From Enorma massiliensis phI (GTDB taxonomy: Bacteria > Actinomycetota > Coriobacteriia > Coriobacteriales > Coriobacteriaceae): DNA of 64,000 bases. The DNA lies in assembly GCF_000311845.1 (NCBI RefSeq), contig NZ_HE978575.1:270715-334714 (forward strand). The letters are read 5' to 3'. Below, piece by piece: positions 35,970-45,251 of the stretch. Each line of letters starts with the position of its first letter. Position 1 is the first letter of the stretch. Below the pieces are notes generated by a model. The model was given only the letters and a program-made list of their open reading frames with translations. It was not told where the DNA came from and ran no database searches. Position numbers and translations under genes: made by a program.

Positions 35970-37622
35970 ATGAATCATGCTGAGAACAGGCAATCTGTCG
36001 AAGTGGCCCGCAGCGGGCGGGAGACGTGTGCCGCGCAGGCACCCTGCGCTGTGCAGGCACCGGACGCTGTGCAGGTGCCGTGTGCCGCGCAGGCGTCGCA
36101 CCCTGCAGAGTCGCCACGTTCCGCGCAGGAGCAGGGCGGTGAGCGTGTACCGCGCCCTGCACAGGCGTCGCAGTCCGCGCCGACGCCGCATGCCGTGCCT
36201 GCGCCCCGTCCGACCGCTGGCAAATGGGTCGTGCTCTTCACCGTCGTAGCCATGACCTTCATGTCTACGCTCGACAGCAGCATCGTGAACGTTGCTCTGC
36301 CCGCGATGCAGCGCGAGCTCGGCGTGGGGGCAGCCGATATCCAATGGGTTTCGAGCATCTACCTGCTCGCATGCTGCGTAACCGTGCTCGTGTTCGGCCG
36401 CTTGGGCGACCGTTACGGCAAGGTGCGCTTCTTCCAGGTTGGCGTCGCGCTCTTTACAGCGGGCTCGGCGCTCTGCGGCCTTGCAACGACGCTGCCCGTG
36501 CTCATTGGCGCCCGCGTGGTGCAGGCGCTTGGCGCCGCGAGCGCGACGGCGAACAACATGGGCATCGTGACCGAGGTGTTCCCTGCGAGCCAGCGAGGCC
36601 GCGCGCTCGGTATAACCTCGACGTTCGTGTCGCTCGGCCTCATGTGCGGCCCCACGATCGGCGGCATGCTTGTGGCGGTGTATCCGTGGGAATCGATTTT
36701 CCTCATCAACGTGCCGGTGGGCATCGTGGCATTTCTGGTGGGCCTGAAGACCTTGCCGCGCGACGCGCCGCGCACCGAGGCCGGCCGGTCCGCGCGCACG
36801 GGCTTCGATACCGCGGGTTCTCTACTGCTCGCTCCGGCGATTACCTTCACCTTCTTCTCACTTACCAGCCTCGCGAACGGCGCCACGCCGCTCCTCATGG
36901 GCTTGCTTGCGGCGGGCCTTGCGTTGCTCGTGGTGTTCGTGTTGGTAGAGCGCCGCGTGGAGGCTCCGCTTGTCCGCCTCGACCTCTTCGGCAACGCGGT
37001 CTTTTCGGCCAACCTTGCCGCGATGTTCCTCTGCTTCCTTGCGGTGGGCGCAACCGAATACCTGCTTCCCTTCTTTTTGCAGGACGCCTGTGGGTACGAG
37101 TCGAATGTTGCCGGCTTCATCCTCACGGCGATTCCGCTCGGCATGGCCATCATGGGCCCGCTGGGCGGTGCGCTCTCGGACCGTATCGGCAGCTTCTGGC
37201 CGTGCCTCGTGGGGCTTGTGATCTACGCAGCGGGCGTCTGGTTCGTCGGCGGGCTTTCGGACGATGCGGGCGTCGTCGTTATCGTGTTGCTTATGGCGGC
37301 CATGGCGGCGGGCACCGGACTGTTCCAGTCGCCGAACAACGCGCTCGTCATGGGGTCGGTTGAGACAGAGGACCTCGGCTTTGCGGGGAGTCTCGTCTCG
37401 CTCGTGCGCTACATGGGTATGTCGGCTGGCGTGACGGGTGGCACGGTGCTGCTGTACGGGCAGATGAGTTCCCTGGCAGGCCATGCGGTGACCGGCTATG
37501 TGGAGGGGCGCCCGGAGCTCTTCCTTGCGGGCTTCTCGTTTACGTTCGACGTGCTCGCCGTGCTCGTCCTGTTGGGCGCGGCCCTGCTCGTGGTGGGCGC
37601 GGTCTTGAAGCGCGGGCGTTGA
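35970..37622 (+). CDS. MFS drug/metabolite exporter, DHA2 (14-TM) type
   Basis: A 550-residue transporter. Residues 1-85 are a cytoplasmic Ala/Gln/Pro-rich tail made of hexamers such as CAVQAP and CAAQAS, unusual for the family. The rest matches EmrB/QacA-type exporters: FMSTLDSSIVNVALPAMQRELG in the first helix, WVSSIYLLACCVTVLVFGRLGDRYGK with motif A, and LFQSPNNALVMGSV later. It probably extrudes toxic compounds by proton antiport; the substrate is unknown. GGGGAGG precedes ATG 35970. Confidence 0.88.
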   Translation: MNHAENRQSVEVARSGRETCAAQAPCAVQAPDAVQVPCAAQASHPAESPRSAQEQGGERVPRPAQASQSAPTPHAVPAPRPTAGKWVVLFTVVAMTFMSTLDSSIVNVALPAMQRELGVGAADIQWVSSIYLLACCVTVLVFGRLGDRYGKVRFFQVGVALFTAGSALCGLATTLPVLIGARVVQALGAASATANNMGIVTEVFPASQRGRALGITSTFVSLGLMCGPTIGGMLVAVYPWESIFLINVPVGIVAFLVGLKTLPRDAPRTEAGRSARTGFDTAGSLLLAPAITFTFFSLTSLANGATPLLMGLLAAGLALLVVFVLVERRVEAPLVRLDLFGNAVFSANLAAMFLCFLAVGATEYLLPFFLQDACGYESNVAGFILTAIPLGMAIMGPLGGALSDRIGSFWPCLVGLVIYAAGVWFVGGLSDDAGVVVIVLLMAAMAAGTGLFQSPNNALVMGSVETEDLGFAGSLVSLVRYMGMSAGVTGGTVLLYGQMSSLAGHAVTGYVEGRPELFLAGFSFTFDVLAVLVLLGAALLVVGAVLKRGR

Positions 37623-37927
37623 TGCGCGACGGTTGCCGTTTGGCAGCCGCCGCTCGCATACCGATCCGGCTTGAGTGCTCGCATCGGTTCGAGCGCCCGT
37701 GATGGTTCGTTCGTTTGCGCTCGCCCGCCCCTGCGCCCGCGCCGGCACGCCCCTGCCGGTCGTCGCGCGTGCGCCGGCCCGCGCACCCGCACGTGAGCCA
37801 CATGTCCATGCCGGCCTTCGCGCGTGCGCCGGCCCTCGCACCCTCTCGCAAGCCGCATGCGCGATCCGACCCGTGTCGAGCGGACGCGGGCGAAGTAGTC
37901 CCGTGTGTCGGGGTCCCATGCGCGCAA

Positions 37928-38003
37928 TTCATTCTCGGGCAAGAATGTGTCGAAAAGATGGCTCTAGAAGCCGAGTTTCGACACAATCTTGCCCAAGAAT
38001 GAA
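37928..38003. repeat. Long palindrome with 28-bp arms between MFS and prfC
   Basis: The arm 37928-37955 (TTCATTCTCGGGCAAGAATG onward) matches the complement of 37976-38003 at 26 of 28 positions. The 20-bp centre has its own GGCT...AGCC hairpin. The remaining 37623-38240 region is GC-rich with short repeats and no supported gene. Confidence 0.75.
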
Positions 38004-38240
38004 GATCGATGAGGAGTCGGCGGTTCGGACGCGTACGCTTTCGGCATCGGAGGGGGTGCGCAGACGGCGTGGGCGCGGGCGAAGTGCGTTACAATACGTC
38101 CGGTTGAAATCGCACATCATCGGAGCACAGACGCACGTCCTGCTTGCCATGCTCGCGCTTGCACCTGCCGCTCGTCGCCTCGCGCGTCGGCGGCCACATG
38201 TCAGCGCATGGCAGACCGGCGCGTTGCGCAGAGGAGACCC

Positions 38241-39854
38241 ATGCCAAGCATCGCCGAAGAGGTCGCTTCGCGACGCACCTTCGCCATCATCTCGCACCCG
38301 GACGCGGGCAAGACCACACTTACCGAGAAGCTCCTCCTCTATACCGGCACCATCCAGGCGGCAGGTTCGGTAAAGGGGAAGAGCAGTGCCAAGCACGCGG
38401 TCTCCGACTGGATGGAGATCGAGAAGCAGCGCGGCATCTCGGTGACTTCGTCGGTGCTGCAGTTCACCTACGACGGCTGCTGCGTGAATATCTTGGACAC
38501 CCCCGGCCACCAGGACTTTTCGGAAGATACGTACCGTACGCTCATGGCCGCCGACGCCGCCGTCATGGTGATCGATGGCGCGAAGGGCGTGGAGGCGCAG
38601 ACCGTTAAGCTCTTTCGCGTCTGCGCGCTGCGCGGTATTCCCATCTTCACGTTCGTGAACAAGCTCGACCGCGAGACGCGCGACCCGTTCGATCTTCTGG
38701 ACGAGATCGAGACGGTGCTCGGCATCTCGACCTACCCCATGAACTGGCCCATCGGCTGCGGCCAGAATTTCCGCGGCGTCTTCGAGCGCGCGAGCCGCCA
38801 TGTGCTCGCTTTCGAGGGCGACGGCCGCGCGAATGCCACCAAGAAGGTGGATGAGATTGAGGCCGAGCTGGGCGATCCAGCGCTCGATGAGCTCATCGGG
38901 GCCGAGAATCACCGTAATCTCATGGACGACATCGAGCTTCTTGATGGAGCGGCGGACGAATTCGACCTCGAGGCCGTTCGTGCGGGCAAGCTCAGCCCCG
39001 TCTTCTTTGGTTCGGCGCTCACTAACTTCGGCGTAGAGCCGTTCCTCAAAGACTTCTTGAGGCTTGCGCCGGCACCGAGCCCGCATAAGGACGCGCTCAC
39101 GGGCGAGCTGGTCGACCCGGCGTCGGACGAGTTCTCCGGCTTCGTGTTCAAGATCCAGGCCAACATGGACAAGAACCACCGCGACCGCATCGCCTTCCTG
39201 CGCATCTGCTCGGGCAAGTTCGAACGCGGTATGGACGCTTTCCATATGCAGGGCGGGCGCAAGCTCAAGCTCGCCACGGGCACGGCCATGATGGCCGACG
39301 ACCGCGCCATCGTGGACGAGGCGTACGCGGGCGACATCGTGGGCCTCTTCGATCCGGGCATCTTCTCTATTGGCGACACGCTCTGCGCCGGTAAGCGCCG
39401 CGTGCAGTATGCGGGCATCCCTACCTTCGCGCCGGAGCATTTTGCGCGCATCAGCCAGGTGGACACCATGAAGCGCAAGCAGTTCGTGAAGGGAATGGAG
39501 GAGCTTGCACAGGAGGGTGCGGTCCAGATATTCCGTGAGATTGGCGCCGGCATGGAAAGCGTAATCGTGGGTGTGGTGGGCGTGCTTCAGTTCGACGTGC
39601 TGGAGCAGCGGCTCAAGAGCGAGTACCACGTTGAGGTGCGCCGCCAGCCGCTCGGCTACACCGATATTCGCTGGATAGCCAACGAACCTGGCTCGGTGGA
39701 CGTGAAGGCGCTCGACCTTACGCGCGACACCCTGCGCGTGGAAGACATGCGCGGCAGCAAGCTGCTGCTGTTCACGAGCCCCTGGAACGTTGACTGGGCG
39801 CACGATCACAACCCTGAGCTCGAGCTTTCCGAGTTCGGCAACGTTTCGTTCTAG
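38241..39854 (+). CDS. prfC: Peptide chain release factor 3
   Basis: A 537-residue translational GTPase that recycles RF1 and RF2 after peptide release. G-domain motifs: SHPDAGKTTLTEKLL (P-loop), GISVTSSV (switch), DTPGHQDF, and NKLDRETRDP. The RF3-specific WMEIEKQRGISVTSS and the C-terminal HNPELELSEFG are present. GAGGAG lies four bases before ATG 38241. An upstream in-frame start at 38208 lacks a site. Confidence 0.96.
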   Translation: MPSIAEEVASRRTFAIISHPDAGKTTLTEKLLLYTGTIQAAGSVKGKSSAKHAVSDWMEIEKQRGISVTSSVLQFTYDGCCVNILDTPGHQDFSEDTYRTLMAADAAVMVIDGAKGVEAQTVKLFRVCALRGIPIFTFVNKLDRETRDPFDLLDEIETVLGISTYPMNWPIGCGQNFRGVFERASRHVLAFEGDGRANATKKVDEIEAELGDPALDELIGAENHRNLMDDIELLDGAADEFDLEAVRAGKLSPVFFGSALTNFGVEPFLKDFLRLAPAPSPHKDALTGELVDPASDEFSGFVFKIQANMDKNHRDRIAFLRICSGKFERGMDAFHMQGGRKLKLATGTAMMADDRAIVDEAYAGDIVGLFDPGIFSIGDTLCAGKRRVQYAGIPTFAPEHFARISQVDTMKRKQFVKGMEELAQEGAVQIFREIGAGMESVIVGVVGVLQFDVLEQRLKSEYHVEVRRQPLGYTDIRWIANEPGSVDVKALDLTRDTLRVEDMRGSKLLLFTSPWNVDWAHDHNPELELSEFGNVSF

Positions 39855-39896
39855 CGCCTGCGCCTGTGACGGCGTTGGGGGCGTCTGGTCTGCAGG

Positions 39897-40005
39897 CGCC
39901 CGCGCCGGAGGCGTCTGATCCGCAAGTGCCGGTGCCCGCGCCCAGGGCGTCCGGTCTGCTGGAGCCGGGGCCCGCGCCCAGGGCGTCCGGTCTGCTGGAG
40001 CCGGC
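39897..40005. repeat. 36-bp tandem repeat after prfC
   Basis: Exact copies at 39934-39969 and 39970-40005 (GCCCGCGCCCAGGGCGTCCG onward), with a degenerate copy at 39897-39933 and a partial one after 40005. The period is a multiple of three, but no gene is supported over it. Confidence 0.85.
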
Positions 40006-40408
40006 GCCCGCGCCGGAGGCCACCAGCTCATGATCATGGACGGCGAGCAGGGGACTGTCGACTTTCCCTCTTGCGAGCGCGGCGTGACGGGGCCAGGAGA
40101 GACTTTCCATGGCGTTCATAGCTATGTACACGCGCGTTTCCGGCGCGTTGCGGGCTGGTTTCTCTTGCGTGTACGTGTGCTTTCCGCCCCGTTGCCGTTC
40201 GGTTGCCGATGTTTCAGGCTCGTTGTAGCTCGGTAAACGAGGCGAATCTGCCGGGCGGCGACCGTTTAGCTTTTTACCATAGTCGCATTCCATCGGAAGC
40301 GGGCCTGCGTGCCGGCGTGGTGGCTCATCGCGAGTTCGGGCCATCGGATTCGCGGCGTGCCATCAGGTGGCGAGTTGCCATGCGGCGTGTGGAGCGCGCC
40401 GTGCAGCA

Positions 40409-40468
40409 ACGTAGCCGTACGGCCGTGTAGCCACGTAGCCGTGCGGCCGTGTAGCCACGAAGCCGTGC
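40409..40468. repeat. 24-bp tandem repeat before amt
   Basis: ACGTAGCCGTACGGCCGTGT at 40409 onward, repeated at 40433-40456 with one change and partly at 40457-40468. It ends about 30 bp before the amt start. The intervening 40006-40408 segment shows no gene. Confidence 0.85.
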
Positions 40469-40499
40469 ATGACCCGCTCGATACGAAGGGGGAATGCGC

Positions 40500-41777
40500 A
40501 TGTATGACACTGGCTCTACCGCGTTCATGCTCGTCTGCACGATGCTCGTGCTCCTGATGACGCCGGGGCTCGCCTTTTTCTACGGTGGTCTCTCGCGGCG
40601 CAAGAACGTCATCAACACCATGTTCATGTCATTCATGGTGATTGGCATCGCGGGGCTCACCTGGGTGTTTGTGGGTTGGTCGCTCGCCTACGGCGGGAGC
40701 GGCGACAATCCTATCATCGGTGGTTTCGACCAGGTAGGACTCGCTGGAACAGTTGAGCTGCTCCTTGCGGAGGCCCAGAGCGTGCCCGACGGCACCCTCT
40801 ACCCAACGGTTCTCGACATCGTTTTCCAGATGGCGTTTGCGCTCATCACGGCTGGCATCGTGACGGGGTCAGTGGCCGGGCGCATGCGCTTCGGAGCGAT
40901 CGCGCTGTTCATCGGCATCTGGTCGGTCGTGGTCTATGCGCCGCTCGCGCACATGGTGTGGGGCGGTGAGGAAAGCCTCATCGGGGGTATCATCGGCGCG
41001 CTCGATTTTGCCGGAGGCGACGTGGTTCACATCAGCTCGGGCCTCACGGGGCTTGTCCTTTGCCTGTTTCTCGGCGGCCGCAAGGGCTTCGGTCTCAAGA
41101 CGTACCGCGCGCATAATGTTCCGTTCGTTGCGCTCGGCGCGGGGTTGCTCTGGTTCGGATGGTTCGGCTTCAACGGCGGGTCGGCGTTCGCGGCGGATCA
41201 CATCGCGGTGCTCGCAGTGCTGAATACCGTGGTCTCAAGTGCGGCAGGTATGGCCTCATGGATGGTCGTGGACCGATTGGCAACGGGAAAGTGCACGCTC
41301 GTTGGCGCATGCACGGGCCTCGTCGCCGGCCTCGTGGTGGTCACGCCGGCGGCAGGCTACGTGGAGCCATGGGCTGCGGTGGTCATGGGGATCGTCGTTT
41401 CGCCGGTGTGCTTCTTTGCGATCTCGCATCTTAAGGCGCGGCTTGGTTACGATGACGCGCTCGATGCGTTTGGTTGTCATGGCATCGGCGGTATCCTGGG
41501 CGGTGTTCTAACCGGAATCTTTTGCGTTCCGGAGCTTTCGCCGACGGGAATCGGCGGGCTCATCTACACGGGCAATGCGGAGCTTCTTGCTGACCAGGTG
41601 CTGGGCATTCTCGTTACGGTGGCGGCCGTTCTCGTGCTCGATGTGGCCATCGCGATCGTGGTGAAAGCCGTGTTCCATGGGCGGTTGCGTGTGGACGGCG
41701 GCGAGGAGGCGCTCGGCCTTGACGTGGCTCAGCACGGTGAGAGCGCGTACCCGGCGTACACGGGGCTGGATGTGTAG
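40500..41777 (+). CDS. amt: Ammonium transporter
   Basis: A 425-residue Amt/Mep/Rh channel with about 11 membrane helices. Signatures are MTPGLAFFYGGLSRRKNVINTM, DFAGGDVVHISSG, FGWFGFNGGSA and DALDAFGCHGIGGILGG, which include the twin pore histidines. ATG 40500 is favoured over 40494 because GGGGG is then seven bases upstream. glnK lies 200 bp downstream, the standard pairing in which PII gates the channel. Confidence 0.95.
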   Translation: MYDTGSTAFMLVCTMLVLLMTPGLAFFYGGLSRRKNVINTMFMSFMVIGIAGLTWVFVGWSLAYGGSGDNPIIGGFDQVGLAGTVELLLAEAQSVPDGTLYPTVLDIVFQMAFALITAGIVTGSVAGRMRFGAIALFIGIWSVVVYAPLAHMVWGGEESLIGGIIGALDFAGGDVVHISSGLTGLVLCLFLGGRKGFGLKTYRAHNVPFVALGAGLLWFGWFGFNGGSAFAADHIAVLAVLNTVVSSAAGMASWMVVDRLATGKCTLVGACTGLVAGLVVVTPAAGYVEPWAAVVMGIVVSPVCFFAISHLKARLGYDDALDAFGCHGIGGILGGVLTGIFCVPELSPTGIGGLIYTGNAELLADQVLGILVTVAAVLVLDVAIAIVVKAVFHGRLRVDGGEEALGLDVAQHGESAYPAYTGLDV

Positions 41778-41977
41778 CGGCGCACTGGTAGAGTGGGCAG
41801 CGGGCAGCGCCGCATGGACAGACGACTCGCCCGTTCGAGCCGGCGGCGGGAATGTTGCGCAGGCAAGGGGGCAATGCCCGGGCGGCTGGCGTTGCCACGC
41901 GGACGACGGCCCGGTGCCGTAGCCTCGGCAACCGCCACCTATCCTGCGAGAGCGAAGGTATTCAACAGGAGGATTCC

Positions 41978-42316
41978 ATGAAGCAAATAACGGCAATCGT
42001 TCGACCCGAGATGCTCGAGCCGCTCAAGGATGCGCTCACCAGCGCGGGCGTGCATGGCATGGCGGTTTCGGAGGTGCAGGGTTTCGGCAACCAGCGTGGC
42101 TGGAAGGAGTTCTATCGCGGTACCGAGGTGCTGCTCAACATGGTGCCCAAGGTCAAGATGTGCCTCGTGGTGGCAGATGGGGAAGTCGAGGAGCTTATCG
42201 ATATCATTTGCGCGGTTGCTAAGACGGGCGAGGTCGGCGACGGCAAGATTTTCGTGACCCCGGTCGAGGAGGCTGTTCGTATTCGCACCGGCGAGCGCGG
42301 TGAGGACGCCCTGTAA
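41978..42316 (+). CDS. glnK: PII signal protein (GlnK type) with Val at position 51
   Basis: A 112-residue PII protein sensing 2-oxoglutarate and ATP/ADP, expected to block Amt. It begins MKQITAIVRPEMLEPLKDAL, with GFGNQRGWKEFYRGTEV in the T-loop and PKVKMCLVV, GDGKIFVTPVEEAVRIRTGE near the end. Tyr46 is present, but position 51, the tyrosine uridylylated or adenylylated in many PII proteins, is Val. Covalent control at that site is therefore not possible. AGGAGG precedes the ATG. The TAA stop touches a palindromic terminator. Confidence 0.95.
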   Translation: MKQITAIVRPEMLEPLKDALTSAGVHGMAVSEVQGFGNQRGWKEFYRGTEVLLNMVPKVKMCLVVADGEVEELIDIICAVAKTGEVGDGKIFVTPVEEAVRIRTGERGEDAL

Positions 42317-42317
42317 A

Positions 42318-42350
42318 AATGATAAAACGAACCGGGTTCGTTTTATCATT
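42318..42350. terminator. Family-3 perfect palindrome between glnK and trmL (bidirectional terminator)
   Basis: AATGATAAAACGAACC (42318-42333) and its exact complement (42335-42350) surround one base. A-rich and T-rich flanks suit termination from both sides. The trmL stop codon lies inside it. A compensating relative is found at 46567. Confidence 0.85.
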
Positions 42351-42990
42351 CCATGCCGGGGAAGTCAGTTTGGCGGAGCGCCTCATAGAGGACAACGGCG
42401 GCTGCATTGGAAAGGTTGAGCGCGCTGATGCGGTAATCCGCGGGATCGATGAAGTTGCCGCAGATGTCTTGCCGTCGAAGCGCCTCATGCCCGCCCGCTT
42501 GGCCGCGTTCGGCTTGCTCCGCCGGAGCGTACCCCTCTTCGGCGAGCTCGCCGGTGCGGTGCTCCCAGGCGGCGCGGTTGGCGAGCGTCGCCTTGTCAGG
42601 CAGCATCGGAATGCGTTCGCAGCTCTCGGCATAGCGCGCGAGCAGCTCCTCGGGGATGCCTGAGCTCTCCTTTCCGAGAACGAGATAATCTCCGTCGCGG
42701 TACGTGGACTCCGCATGGGTTCGGCGCGCTTTCTTGGTTAGAAGGTGCAGCCGGGGTTCGGGACCGCGCGCGGCCAGTCCATTGCGGAGACAGAAGTCGT
42801 TCCAGTCCGGGTACACCGCAAGGTCGAGATTGCCCCAGTATCCCAAGCCCGCCCGCTTGAGCGCGCGCTCGTCGAGCGAGAAGCCGAGCGGTTCGATGAG
42901 ATGCAGCCTTGTGCCCGTGACCACGCAGGTTCGGCCGATATTGCCCGTATTGGCTGGTATCTCCGGCTCGAACAGCACAAGGTTGAACAT
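42346..42990 (-). CDS. trmL: tRNA (cytidine/uridine-2'-O-)-methyltransferase with an insertion
   Basis: A 214-residue SPOUT methylase modifying the wobble base of certain leucine tRNAs. Motif 1 (LFEPEIPANTGNIGRTC), GYWGNLDLAVYPDW, LVLGKESSGIPEELL and motif 3 (SALNLSNAAAVVLYEALRQ) are intact. Between motifs 2 and 3 there is an extra segment of about 58 residues (131-188); TrmL is usually about 155 residues. GAGGAGG precedes the start at 42990. Confidence 0.9.
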   Translation of the reverse strand: MFNLVLFEPEIPANTGNIGRTCVVTGTRLHLIEPLGFSLDERALKRAGLGYWGNLDLAVYPDWNDFCLRNGLAARGPEPRLHLLTKKARRTHAESTYRDGDYLVLGKESSGIPEELLARYAESCERIPMLPDKATLANRAAWEHRTGELAEEGYAPAEQAERGQAGGHEALRRQDICGNFIDPADYRISALNLSNAAAVVLYEALRQTDFPGME

Positions 42991-43080
42991 CGCGGCCTCC
43001 TCGCAGGGGACAAAGGTGCTGAGTTGGGACAAGGATGGAACAAAGGCGCCAGGATATTGTGTCCCACTTCAGGCTTCAAA

Positions 43081-43227
43081 GCAAAACTCTCGCCAAAGGA
43101 TCGAATTTTACGCGTACGTCCAAGTATCACGAAAGTGCGCAGGCCCTCTAGCTGGCATTCTTTCGAGCGCAATTGCGGCTGTACTCGGATGGTGGCCAAA
43201 AATTCGATCCTTTGGCGAGAGTTTTGC
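43081..43227 (+). repeat. Family-2 147-bp inverted-ended element, copy 1
   Basis: Perfect 29-bp ends (43081-43109 with 43199-43227), beginning GCAAAACTCTCGCCAAAGGA. The core has AAGTA at offset 41, GCCC at offset 62 and TACTC at offset 101. It lies in the divergent trmL/aldo-keto reductase region. No target-site duplication is evident. Confidence 0.8.
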
Positions 43228-43251
43228 GTCGCGGGGCCGCATTGGATGTCT

Positions 43252-43360
43252 TGAGGCTTGTTTTCCGGGCGAGTATGCGTCGCGCGCATAGCGGCATATC
43301 GGGGTAGACGGCGGTGTGCCGGCCTGCTGCGGACACAATGGTGGCGAAGCACAACGATGC
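43252..43360 (+). promoter_or_regulatory. Upstream region shared with the second aldo/keto reductase gene
   Basis: The stretch carries GGCTTGTTTTC, GCGAGTATGCG, ATAGCGGCATATCG, TAGACG and CACAATGG in order. All recur with small changes upstream of the reductase at 45582. ATAGCGGCATAT is partly palindromic and may be an operator. Confidence 0.55.
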
Positions 43361-43390
43361 CGTGCGAGCACGGCGGAAAGCGAGGCTACC

Positions 43391-44239
43391 ATGGAGTATC
43401 TGAAGCTTAACAACGATGTCAAAATGCCGGTCGAGGGCCTGGGCACCTTTCTTATGAGCCCGGCCGAGGCCGAGGCTGCGTCGCTCGCGGCACTTGAGGC
43501 CGGCTACGAGCATATCGATACTGCGAACGCCTACATGAACGAGAAGGCTGTGGGCCGCGCCATTGCCAAGAGCGGTGTTGTGCGCGATAAGCTTTTCGTT
43601 TCTACCAAGCTTTGGCCCTCGGTCTACGAGGCCGGCGACGCTGCCATCGAGGGCACGCTCAATCGCCTGGGCTTGGATTACGTTGACATGCTCATCCTCC
43701 ACCAGCCGGTGGGCAACTACCTCGCTGCATGGAAGACCATGGAGAAGGCCTATAAGGAGGGCAAGGTTCGCGCGCTCGGCCTTTCCAACTTCCCGCAGGG
43801 GAAGATTGCCGAGGTCATCGATCATGCGGAGATTAAGCCGCAGCTCGTGACGGTGGAGTGCCACCCGTACTTCGCCCAGTCGGACCTCCGTGAGTACCTG
43901 AGCCAGTACGGTATCGTGATTGAGGCTTGGTATCCGCTCGGCCATGGCGACAAGGGCCTGCAGGAGGAGCCGTTCTTCACCAAGCTTGCTGAGAAGTACG
44001 GCAAGACGCCGGCTCAGGTCATTCTACGCTGGCATGTGCAGATGGGTACGTCGATCATTCCGGGCTCCAAGAATCCCGCCCACATCGCAGATAACGCTGA
44101 CATCTTCGATTTCGAGCTCACTGACGAAGAGATGGCAGAGGTCGCCAAGCTCGACGGCACGAAGAAATTCTACGAGGCCACCGAGGAAGCGCTTGCTGGT
44201 TACCTCGCTATCAAGCCCGACTTCGACGCGCAGGAGTAG
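43391..44239 (+). CDS. Aldo/keto reductase
   Basis: A 282-residue NADPH-dependent reductase of the 2,5-diketo-gluconate reductase-like group. The catalytic tetrad is visible: Asp and Tyr in HIDTANAYMNEKAVG, Lys in VSTKLWPS, His in MLILHQP. GLSNFPQG and the NADPH-binding IIPGSKNPAHI complete it. ATG 43391 follows AAAGCGAGG. It resembles the reductase at 45582 and shares its upstream region. The natural substrate is unknown. Confidence 0.9.
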   Translation: MEYLKLNNDVKMPVEGLGTFLMSPAEAEAASLAALEAGYEHIDTANAYMNEKAVGRAIAKSGVVRDKLFVSTKLWPSVYEAGDAAIEGTLNRLGLDYVDMLILHQPVGNYLAAWKTMEKAYKEGKVRALGLSNFPQGKIAEVIDHAEIKPQLVTVECHPYFAQSDLREYLSQYGIVIEAWYPLGHGDKGLQEEPFFTKLAEKYGKTPAQVILRWHVQMGTSIIPGSKNPAHIADNADIFDFELTDEEMAEVAKLDGTKKFYEATEEALAGYLAIKPDFDAQE

Positions 44240-44569
44240 CGGGCTCCGGCGCTGCATGAGATGGCAGTGAGATTGTTGCCCCACGCTCGCTTTCGGTTTG
44301 CTCCGCATCCCGTTCGGATGCGCTTCGTATTTTGTTCCGAAGCGCGCCCCCGTGCTTTGCCTCATCCGGTATGAACCTGCAACCGTATCATTGCATTCTA
44401 AGAAATGGTTGCGGTATTTGAGCTGCGTCGTGCCGAGGTTCTGCCGTAGCGACCACGGTGACGTGCAAAGACGACGCACGGGTGGCGTAACTGATAATCC
44501 TCGCGGAAGACGGGGTAGAAGGCTCGTAAACTGGTGGTAATGACCAGCCTTTGTAAAGGAGCGAACTGT
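44240..44569. other. Gene-free spacer before the second PTS IIA gene
   Basis: Short hairpins are visible (GCATCC...GGATGC near 44306 and a GCAACC...GGTTGC dyad near 44380-44412), but no known RNA family or strong promoter was recognised. Confidence 0.45.
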
Positions 44570-45109
44570 ATGGGACTCTTCGATAAGTTCAAGAAGGCCG
44601 TTTCGGCTGAGCCTTCCGCCCCGGCCACGCCCGCTGCGATCACCGCGCAGGCTTCCGACTTCGCGCTGTGCGCCCCGGTTTCGGGGAAGGCCGTCAAAAT
44701 GGCCGACGTGCCCGATCCGGTCTTCAGCGGCGAGGTGCTCGGCAAGGGGTGCGCGATCTGGCCCGAGAACGACGTGGTGTATGCGCCCGTGTCTGGAGAA
44801 GTGACCGTGACCATGGGGCATGCGGTGGGCCTCAAGAGCGATAGCGGCGTCGAGGTTCTCGTGCATGTGGGCGTCGATACCGTGGACATGAAGGGCCGCG
44901 GCTTCACGGGCTATGTGAAGCAGGGCGACCACGTAAGCGCCGGCGACCCCATGATCAAGATCGATCGCAGCGAGATCGCCGCCGCTGGGCATCCTGATTG
45001 CGTGGTGCTTGCCGTGTCCAACACGGCTGAGTATGCCAGCGTGACCATGACTGCCGAGGCAGATGTGCACGTTGACGCGGGCGCCGCTGTCGTGGAGGTC
45101 GCGAAGTAG
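44570..45109 (+). CDS. Stand-alone glucose-type PTS IIA protein (second copy)
   Basis: A 179-residue EIIA-Glc domain preceded by a short Ala/Pro linker. It shows LCAPVSGKAVKMADVPDPVF, VYAPVSGEVTVTMGHAVGL with the first histidine, and EVLVHVGVDTVDM with the phosphorylated one. It parallels the protein at 12313 but differs in surface loops. AAAGGA lies nine bases before ATG 44570. No IIB or IIC gene is nearby, so the partner is elsewhere. Confidence 0.92.
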   Translation: MGLFDKFKKAVSAEPSAPATPAAITAQASDFALCAPVSGKAVKMADVPDPVFSGEVLGKGCAIWPENDVVYAPVSGEVTVTMGHAVGLKSDSGVEVLVHVGVDTVDMKGRGFTGYVKQGDHVSAGDPMIKIDRSEIAAAGHPDCVVLAVSNTAEYASVTMTAEADVHVDAGAAVVEVAK

Positions 45110-45140
45110 GCGTCTGCTCATACGTTACACAGTGTGTTTC

Positions 45141-45180
45141 GAACGGCGCTGCAGGTGAGTTGCCTGCAGCGCCGTTTTTT
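45141..45180 (+). terminator. Terminator after the second PTS IIA gene
   Basis: ACGGCGCTGCAGG (45143-45155) pairs with 45163-45175, followed by a run of T. Confidence 0.95.
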
Positions 45181-45251
45181 GCGCGAGGGAGGTGTGCTTG
45201 TGGGCCGGCGTGCTCCTACGATGTCGTCCTCTGCATAGACGGGTTCATAAA

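Noticed and set aside
43081-43227. Insertion sequence
   Set aside because: At 147 bp with no reading frame and no evident target duplication it cannot be an autonomous element.
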